A program made the translations under genes and the position numbers. 10,168 nt of DNA, from NCBI GenBank assembly GCA_002503705.1, contig DASH01000092.1:1-10168 (forward strand), given 5' to 3'. The DNA is from Candidatus Woesearchaeota archaeon UBA153. Its GTDB lineage: Archaea > Nanobdellota > Nanobdellia > Woesearchaeales > UBA525. The notes under the pieces are model-generated. The model was given only the letters and a program-made list of their open reading frames with translations, was not told where the DNA came from and made no database searches. Below, in pieces: positions 5,936 through 10,168 of the stretch. Numbering within the stretch: the first letter of the stretch is position 1; every line of letters starts with the position of its first letter.

Positions 5936-5978
5936 CACCCTCTGAGGAAGGAGGAGAACGAAAACCGTTATTTATAAA
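5936..5978 (-). promoter_or_regulatory. Promoter and ribosome binding site of the nucleotidyltransferase
   Basis: The minus strand has TTTATAAA at 5971-5978 (extended on its 3' side to TAAATA), then GAGGGTGG ending five bases before the ATG at 5930. With the TATA centre 44-45 bases from the ATG, the leader would be about 18 bases, just enough for the ribosome site. It is one of two genes here with both a leader and a Shine-Dalgarno. Confidence 0.65.
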
Positions 5979-6005
5979 ACTGATGGAGGATTTACTCAAC
6001 CTCAC

Positions 6006-6018
6006 CATTCAAAGAATG
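6006..6018 (-). repeat. Small inverted repeat behind the hydrolase gene
   Basis: CATTC-AAA-GAATG lies eight bases past the hydrolase stop. The stem is only five pairs and no T run follows directly, so it may be chance or a weak RNA 3'-end structure. Confidence 0.2.
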
Positions 6019-6025
6019 ACTGGTT

Positions 6026-6778
6026 TCACAAACGCGTTTTCAGCCAAGCGTACGTCTTCTCGAACAAAGCGTTCCTGAGCGGGGGATTCTCTTTGTAAGA
6101 ATGGTTCGCGCCGGGGATAATCGCAATGTGCGAATCATGGAAGTAACCCTGAGCTTTCATCGTGTTTCGATAATCGAGTCGCGGATCAGAAGTTCCGTGC
6201 GCGAGAAATACAGGTTTCAATAAACCTCTCATCTTCTGTTCAAGATTCGTCGTCTTGAAGTCATCGATAATCTGCGGACCAATCTCGAGGCCCGATTCAG
6301 GCTTCAAGATGAAACCATTTCTTCGAAGCTCATCCTCAAGTTCCGGCGTGCTATATCTCGGAAACATGTCTTGAGGGAGGAAGAGCGCGGGGCTCCAAAG
6401 GGCATACACGTCAATGTTCGGGTGAGAACTCAGAACTGACGCAGTGGCCCCCAAACTGAATCCGACAACACCAATTTTGTTTTTCGGATAGAGAAGCGAA
6501 AGATGGCTCAGGGTCGCTTCGAGATCGCCGACTTGACGTTGCAAACTTGTGTCACGATACGTCCCTTGACTCTCACCGATACCCTCCATATCAAAGCGGA
6601 ACGTATTGTAACCTCTTTGAGAGAAATAACTCTCTGCATCTGTGAACAGGCCATTCTCTTCCTTATTGCCGCCAAAGCCATGAACGAAGACGAGAACGGG
6701 AGAGTTTGGACGGCCGTTATTTAACACTCCCGCAAGTAGTTTCTGCCCCTTGTTAGGAAAGAAAATACGCTCGTTCAT
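6026..6778 (-). CDS. Alpha/beta-hydrolase fold serine hydrolase
   Basis: The product has 250 residues with a complete alpha/beta-hydrolase core: the oxyanion-hole strand and turn VHGFGG (32-37), FDMEGIGESQG (62-72) after strand 4, the nucleophile elbow GFSLGA with S108, and D198 (HGTSDPR) and H226 (GANHSYKE) completing the triad. A lid or cap of moderate length lies between 130 and 185. No signal peptide or membrane segment. The subfamily resembles the acyl-peptidase/esterase-like hydrolases (Hydrolase_4/DLH types); the substrate is unknown. The start ATG is six bases after the stop of the preceding gene and is served by a TATA box inside that gene. Base composition is nearer 50 percent GC than the flanking 60 percent-like genes, and it shares this with its upstream neighbour, so the pair may have a common origin. 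Confidence 0.87.
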   Translation of the reverse strand: MNERIFFPNKGQKLLAGVLNNGRPNSPVLVFVHGFGGNKEENGLFTDAESYFSQRGYNTFRFDMEGIGESQGTYRDTSLQRQVGDLEATLSHLSLLYPKNKIGVVGFSLGATASVLSSHPNIDVYALWSPALFLPQDMFPRYSTPELEDELRRNGFILKPESGLEIGPQIIDDFKTTNLEQKMRGLLKPVFLAHGTSDPRLDYRNTMKAQGYFHDSHIAIIPGANHSYKENPPLRNALFEKTYAWLKTRL

Positions 6779-6784
6779 CTCACA

Positions 6785-7729
6785 CTATGAACGGTCAAAC
6801 TTTATATATTTTTCGTTAAAAACACCGTCAGACATGATACACCGATTGTCGACGACGATTGACGGATTGAGAATCACCGCATCGAAATGCGGACCGCGTC
6901 GAGTTCCATAAGATAAATTGCTTCCGTGACCAAAGTGCACAGTGCCAAAATTCTTCTCTTCGACAATAGAGGAATCCTCATCGACCTCTGTCCAGACATC
7001 ATTTATTCCGATTGAGATTTCACTGACAAAACGTAAGATGTCGTGACGTTGCAGAAGGGGAAGGAAGTCTCGACGTGCAAAATCTGTGACGACAACATCA
7101 TCCTTCACCATCAGAACGACAGGATAATCTTTAACACGCCCTAAATGTTGAACCTTGAAATCATAAACGAGACGGCCATTAACGCTTCCCTCTTGAGGCC
7201 CAAAGCCCACTTCACCCGCGGGAAAATCGCCACCGGAACCAGGAGCGCGGTAATCTCCCGTCTCGCAGAACACTTTGCCGATTCTCGCAGTCAAATCCGT
7301 TCCCGCAGGCGATGTGATGTGAATCTCAGTGGACTCTAAGAGCAATTGCTCGAGTGGACGACCGATTCTACTCATCCGAGATATGTCAGCAAGATACGAA
7401 GAACATGGTTCAGAAGGATGGATAATATTCGCAATTCTTTTTCCCAATTCGTGTTTTGCACTCCACCGCTCAGGAGTGTGCCAAATGTTACTGAGCAGGG
7501 CGACAATCAAGACCTCCGGCGTTCGCTCAAGGAATAATAATCGGATATCCTCAGGAAGTGGAGAAGTACCATCATACTCGAAGCGATGAGAGTCCAGTTT
7601 CATATCTCTTTCCGAGCAATAATCGATAATCGAAGACGCAATTGGAGAGAAAGCGGCATCATAAATGAGTCCTATATGTTCGTCAGGCTGGCAATTTAGA
7701 GATTTCTCGAACAAAGTTCTCAAAGGCAT
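6785..7729 (-). CDS. M29-type (aminopeptidase T-like) metallopeptidase family protein
   Basis: From the ATG at 7729 the product has 314 residues. The C-terminal half matches the M29 aminopeptidase pattern: FPAGEVGFGPQEGSVNG (169-185) with E173, SEISIGIN (236-243) with E237, VHFGHGSNLSYG (264-275) with H265 and Y274, and PHFDAVI (280-286) with H281 and D283. These are the metal-binding positions of the family, all kept, so the enzyme is probably an active di-metal peptidase. It is shorter than typical members (about 370-410 residues). An upstream TTG at 7774 would add 15 residues, but it has no Shine-Dalgarno, whereas a TATA box at 7752-7759 is spaced exactly for a leaderless ATG at 7729, and family members begin at this point (LR-x-A-x-x-L, here MPLRTLFEKSL). 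It ends six bases before the hydrolase. An unusual peptide or a non-peptide substrate remains possible. Confidence 0.7.
   Translation of the reverse strand: MPLRTLFEKSLNCQPDEHIGLIYDAAFSPIASSIIDYCSERDMKLDSHRFEYDGTSPLPEDIRLLFLERTPEVLIVALLSNIWHTPERWSAKHELGKRIANIIHPSEPCSSYLADISRMSRIGRPLEQLLLESTEIHITSPAGTDLTARIGKVFCETGDYRAPGSGGDFPAGEVGFGPQEGSVNGRLVYDFKVQHLGRVKDYPVVLMVKDDVVVTDFARRDFLPLLQRHDILRFVSEISIGINDVWTEVDEDSSIVEEKNFGTVHFGHGSNLSYGTRRGPHFDAVILNPSIVVDNRCIMSDGVFNEKYIKFDRS
6801..6810 (-). promoter_or_regulatory. TATA box of the hydrolase, inside the M29 coding end
   Basis: The minus strand reads AATATATAAA, the codons for Lys-Tyr-Ile-Lys near the C-terminus of the M29-type protein. Its centre is about 27 bases from the ATG at 6778, giving a leaderless start. 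The hydrolase may therefore be expressed both alone and by read-through. Confidence 0.6.
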
Positions 7730-7751
7730 GAAACGAGCGATAAGACGCTTC

Positions 7752-7759
7752 AATATAAA
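7752..7759 (-). promoter_or_regulatory. TATA box of the M29-type gene
   Basis: The minus strand reads TTTATATT after an A-rich GAAAAC, centred about 27 bases before the ATG at 7729. It lies downstream of the alternative TTG at 7774, so a transcript from here cannot encode the longer form. Confidence 0.6.
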
Positions 7760-7773
7760 GTTTTCTTTTCGCA

Positions 7774-7789
7774 ACCACTCAAGAGTGGT
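7774..7789. repeat. 16-base dyad between aminotransferase and M29 genes
   Basis: ACCACTC-AA-GAGTGGT is a seven-pair perfect inverted repeat with a two-base centre. On the minus strand it lies 12 bases after the aminotransferase stop and about 14 bases upstream of the M29 TATA box. No T run follows, which argues against a plain terminator. The position just upstream of BRE/TATA suits a dimeric regulator. Confidence 0.4.
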
Positions 7790-7801
7790 CTCGCGGAAAT
7801 C

Positions 7802-9070
7802 TCACTTCGGCGTATAGTGGTGCTTCTCATAATACCGTTTCGTGAACGCCGCAATCTTGTCGTACGCGTGCGCGAGCGTGTCGGGTTTGGCGAGGAAGAC
7901 GACGCGGAAGTGGCCGTAGCGGACGCCGTGCTCCTCGTACTCTTGCAGGCCGAAGCCGCTGCCGTAGACCACGACGACGTGCTCCTCCTCGAGCAACTGT
8001 TCGACGAATGCCTTATCCGTTTGTCCCGGCGGCAGTTGGACGCGCGCGAACGCGTAGAACGCGCCGCGAGGCGGGACGACCGATATTCCCGGAATCGCGT
8101 TCAATTTCTCGACCGTGACGTCGCGTTTCGCTTTCAGGCGGAGGAGGAACTCTTTCTGGAACGCGTGGTCGCCGTTCAACGCCGCCGAGACTGCGTGCTG
8201 CTGCAGGTGCGGCGCGCTCAACCGGCTGCGCAGCAATTGCTTGATTGCGCCGATAAGCTTCGGCATCTTCTTCGTCGGGTCGTGGAAGTGGAGCCACCCG
8301 ACGCGGTAGCCGGGCATGACGTAGTTCTTGCTCAAGCCGCCGAACGCGAGCACCGGGACGTCCGCGGCGAGCGCGGCGAGGCCGTGGTGCTTGTACTCTT
8401 TGTCGATGAGGAGCTGGTCGTAAATCTCGTCGGCGAAGACGACCAATTCATGTTTTTTCGCGAACGCGAGGATCTTGCGGAGCGTCTCTTCGGTGTAGAC
8501 CGCTCCCGTCGGGTTGTTCGGGTTGATGACGACGATGCCGCGCGTCTTCGCGTCGATTTTGCGTTCCAAGTCCTTGAAGTCGACTTGCCAGTCGTTCTGC
8601 TCGTCGAGCGCGTAGTAGTTCGGCTCGCCGTGGTAGAGCGCGAGCGTGCTGTCGTACAACGGATAACCAGGACACGGCACGAGCAAGTTCTCGCCGGGGT
8701 TGACGAGGGCGGCGATGGCGAGCATGATGCCTTCGCTCGCGCCCGCCGTGACAGCAATGTCGTCGGTCGAGACGGCGAGTCCTCGTTCTCTTCGGAGGTG
8801 GGCGGCGATCGCGTCGCGCGCGCTCTTCAAGCCCATGCTGTCCGCGTAGCGCGACACCTTATGATGAGCGTCGCTCGCGTCCTCATCGATTTTCTTCTTC
8901 AGGAACTCCTTGATGTGCTGCGGAGTGTCGAAGTCGTAGACAGGAGGGTCGCCGATGTTGAGATAGAGGACTCTCTTCCCTTGCTGTTCGAGCGCTTGCG
9001 CCTTGACGACGATATCCCTGATCGCGTACGTGACCTTCGTCGACCGCCCGGATGGGAGGATCTCCTTCAT
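7802..9070 (-). CDS. Class I PLP aminotransferase, alanine aminotransferase (AlaT/AlaA) type
   Basis: The product has 422 residues and is a full-length fold-type I aminotransferase. Marks in order: YAIRDIV and LNIGDPP (15-43, the N-terminal substrate region of the AlaA/AlaT group); TAGASEG (108-114, PLP phosphate); NPNNPTG (183-189) with N186; FADEIYD (212-218) with D214, which pairs with the pyridine nitrogen, and Y217; GGLSKNY (244-250) with the Schiff-base lysine K248; R256; and HFRVVFL (387-393) with R389, which binds the substrate carboxylate. It probably exchanges the amino group between alanine and 2-oxoglutarate/glutamate, though related enzymes take other amino acids. Cytoplasmic, normally a dimer. 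ATG at 9070 is supported by a TATA box 28 bases upstream with no Shine-Dalgarno. Codons are strongly GC-ending. It appears to be a single-gene unit. Confidence 0.9.
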   Translation of the reverse strand: MKEILPSGRSTKVTYAIRDIVVKAQALEQQGKRVLYLNIGDPPVYDFDTPQHIKEFLKKKIDEDASDAHHKVSRYADSMGLKSARDAIAAHLRRERGLAVSTDDIAVTAGASEGIMLAIAALVNPGENLLVPCPGYPLYDSTLALYHGEPNYYALDEQNDWQVDFKDLERKIDAKTRGIVVINPNNPTGAVYTEETLRKILAFAKKHELVVFADEIYDQLLIDKEYKHHGLAALAADVPVLAFGGLSKNYVMPGYRVGWLHFHDPTKKMPKLIGAIKQLLRSRLSAPHLQQHAVSAALNGDHAFQKEFLLRLKAKRDVTVEKLNAIPGISVVPPRGAFYAFARVQLPPGQTDKAFVEQLLEEEHVVVVYGSGFGLQEYEEHGVRYGHFRVVFLAKPDTLAHAYDKIAAFTKRYYEKHHYTPK

Positions 9071-9093
9071 GAGTATTGAAGACGAGGAAAGGG

Positions 9094-9102
9094 TATAAAA
9101 AA
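9094..9102 (-). promoter_or_regulatory. TATA box of the aminotransferase
   Basis: The minus strand reads TTTTTTATA, centred 28 bases before the ATG at 9070, again a leaderless arrangement. It lies about 45 bases beyond the stop of the Ntn-hydrolase gene. Confidence 0.6.
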
Positions 9103-9145
9103 GTAGTGTAAGAATGAACGGGAGAAGAGTATTGTTTCCGTTCTT

Positions 9146-10168
9146 TTACGATGCAGTTTTTCGCAGCACGTCGTCGAGTCGTTTCCTGACGGCCGCGCCA
9201 GCTTCAGCTCTGAGCGCGACCATCCGCGACAAGAGGGCTTCCGGGACGCGACCGGTGGTGCACTGTGCTTCGAGCTTCGCCGTCTGATCGCAGATTCGAG
9301 AATTGTACGCGAGGGCTCGATCGAGCTCTTGATACTTCCGGTCCAGGATCGTTTTCAGCTTGTGGCGTTGCTGGCCATTCTCGATGACATCAAATGGTGA
9401 AGCATCTGCTCCGAGCACCGGGACGTTCACGCCCGTCATGTCGCGGAGGTATTCGTGGAAGACGAGATCGGTCTCGCGTTTCTGCTCTGCCGCATCACGG
9501 AACTGCAACGTATACCCCAACTGAACGTCAGGATGGTAGAGACGCGTGATGCCACCAGGCCCGATGATACCGAACTGCAGCATGGTGTTGACGCTCGCAT
9601 CCTTCGCGCCCGCATGGCCCACCTCATAGAGACCGGTCAAGGCGCCCTCGAGGGTGGCCAAAGAGTTGTGTGGGAGTGTCCGTTGAACATTGATATAGTC
9701 TATGACGTGTGTTCTTCCACTTCCCGCAATCGCAATATCCTTCTTCCCGAATTTTATGACAGATTGACCTTCAAAGGAATCATTGCCGAGAAGCCAGAAG
9801 ATTACTTGTTCTCCTCGCTCATCGGCGCCACCGATGATGAAGTTCGTAGAGTCTTGCAGAGTACGTACAGAGACGCGCAGATACGATTGAAGAACAGAGG
9901 TGAGATCAGCCAGAGAGGAAAGTTTTGCTCCGCGGACGAGTCTGACACCTTCTTGGATGAGATCGCCTCGACCGGTGCCCATCACGAGCGTGTCGCCGAC
10001 GCGGAAGAGTTTCTGAGCGTTATCGTTCTTCGTGCCGCCGTTCTTGTTGATGATAATCTGGTCACCGGTGTCGATGAAAGCCGGTCTTGAGCTCATGGAA
10101 TCAGCAACAAAAAGCGAGTAGTCACGTCCTTGAGAGTCTTTGAAGGTGAAAGCTGCGATGTTCGTCAA
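9146..10168 (-). CDS. Proteasome-like Ntn hydrolase with helical C-terminal extension, start at the window edge
   Basis: 340 residues are visible. The N-terminal part (1-200) looks like a proteasome beta/HslV-type Ntn-hydrolase sandwich. A threonine at position 2 starts the strand IAAFTF, LFVADS (19-24) supplies D23 at the place of proteasome D17, QKLFRVGDTLVMGTGRGD (52-69) supplies K53 at the place of K33 and the glycine turn, and IIGGADERG (110-118) and GSGRTHVIDYI (148-158) continue the second sheet. About 20 residues (25-50) are inserted between the D and K motifs. Residues about 265-340 are charged and helical, possibly a coiled coil, and absent from ordinary proteasome subunits. The first codon in view is TTG (10166-10168) at the very edge; if it is the real start, removal of residue 1 would expose Thr. 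The gene may instead begin outside the window, so treat the 5' end as open. Substrate unknown. Confidence 0.65.
   Translation of the reverse strand: MTNIAAFTFKDSQGRDYSLFVADSMSSRPAFIDTGDQIIINKNGGTKNDNAQKLFRVGDTLVMGTGRGDLIQEGVRLVRGAKLSSLADLTSVLQSYLRVSVRTLQDSTNFIIGGADERGEQVIFWLLGNDSFEGQSVIKFGKKDIAIAGSGRTHVIDYINVQRTLPHNSLATLEGALTGLYEVGHAGAKDASVNTMLQFGIIGPGGITRLYHPDVQLGYTLQFRDAAEQKRETDLVFHEYLRDMTGVNVPVLGADASPFDVIENGQQRHKLKTILDRKYQELDRALAYNSRICDQTAKLEAQCTTGRVPEALLSRMVALRAEAGAAVRKRLDDVLRKTAS

Noticed and set aside
5931..6008. A 26-residue N-terminal extension of the nucleotidyltransferase.
   Set aside because: The family starts at MKVIIPLAG, and the TATA box and Shine-Dalgarno lie within the proposed extension.
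7817..9079. A 420-codon plus-strand open frame over the aminotransferase.
   Set aside because: It is the antisense of a clearly conserved PLP enzyme, rich in Arg/Val/Glu/Asp as expected from GC-rich antisense frames, with no family motif.

Overview
The window looks like a piece of an archaeal chromosome. Nearly every gene start has a TATA-like box centred about 27 bases upstream, which leaves little or no room for a leader, as in archaeal leaderless transcripts. Where a leader or an operon junction exists, a Shine-Dalgarno sequence of the GGAGGTG/GGTGAGG type is present. The gene content (a proteasome-fold Ntn hydrolase, a stand-alone amylo-alpha-1,6-glucosidase-type protein, a sugar nucleotidyltransferase with a beta-helix tail, a short MscS-like channel and a small double zinc-ribbon protein) fits an archaeon, perhaps of a poorly characterised lineage. 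I cannot name the lineage from this sequence. Most of the window is GC-rich, with G/C-ending codons.

Layout: position 1-585 is the 3' part of a class I SAM methyltransferase, the only clear plus-strand gene. It converges on a two-gene minus-strand operon: a short MscS-like membrane protein (1444-2034) overlapping by ATGA a secreted lipoprotein (662-1447). Then comes a roughly 200-base homopurine microsatellite (2131-2338), a double zinc-ribbon protein (2346-2756), and a 250-base spacer. That spacer holds a 130-bp element bounded by a perfect 16-bp inverted repeat (2833-2962) and a second polypurine run. The carbohydrate part follows: a GH133/amylo-alpha-1,6-glucosidase-type enzyme (3007-4863) and a sugar-1-phosphate nucleotidyltransferase (4929-5930). 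Next are an alpha/beta hydrolase (6026-6778) and an M29-type aminopeptidase-like protein (6785-7729), both visibly less GC-rich than their neighbours. The window ends with a class I alanine-type aminotransferase (7802-9070) and a proteasome-like Ntn hydrolase running to the right edge (9146-10168).

How they work together: the only clear operon is the channel-lipoprotein pair, both envelope proteins. The glucosidase and nucleotidyltransferase are adjacent and may share polysaccharide or sugar-nucleotide metabolism, but each has its own promoter. The other genes look like independently transcribed housekeeping or accessory genes. I see no CRISPR array, transposase, tRNA or rRNA. The most unusual non-coding structures are the 16-bp inverted-repeat element and the family of polypurine tracts that sit directly behind minus-strand stop codons. 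They are described as candidates, not as a demonstrated new system.
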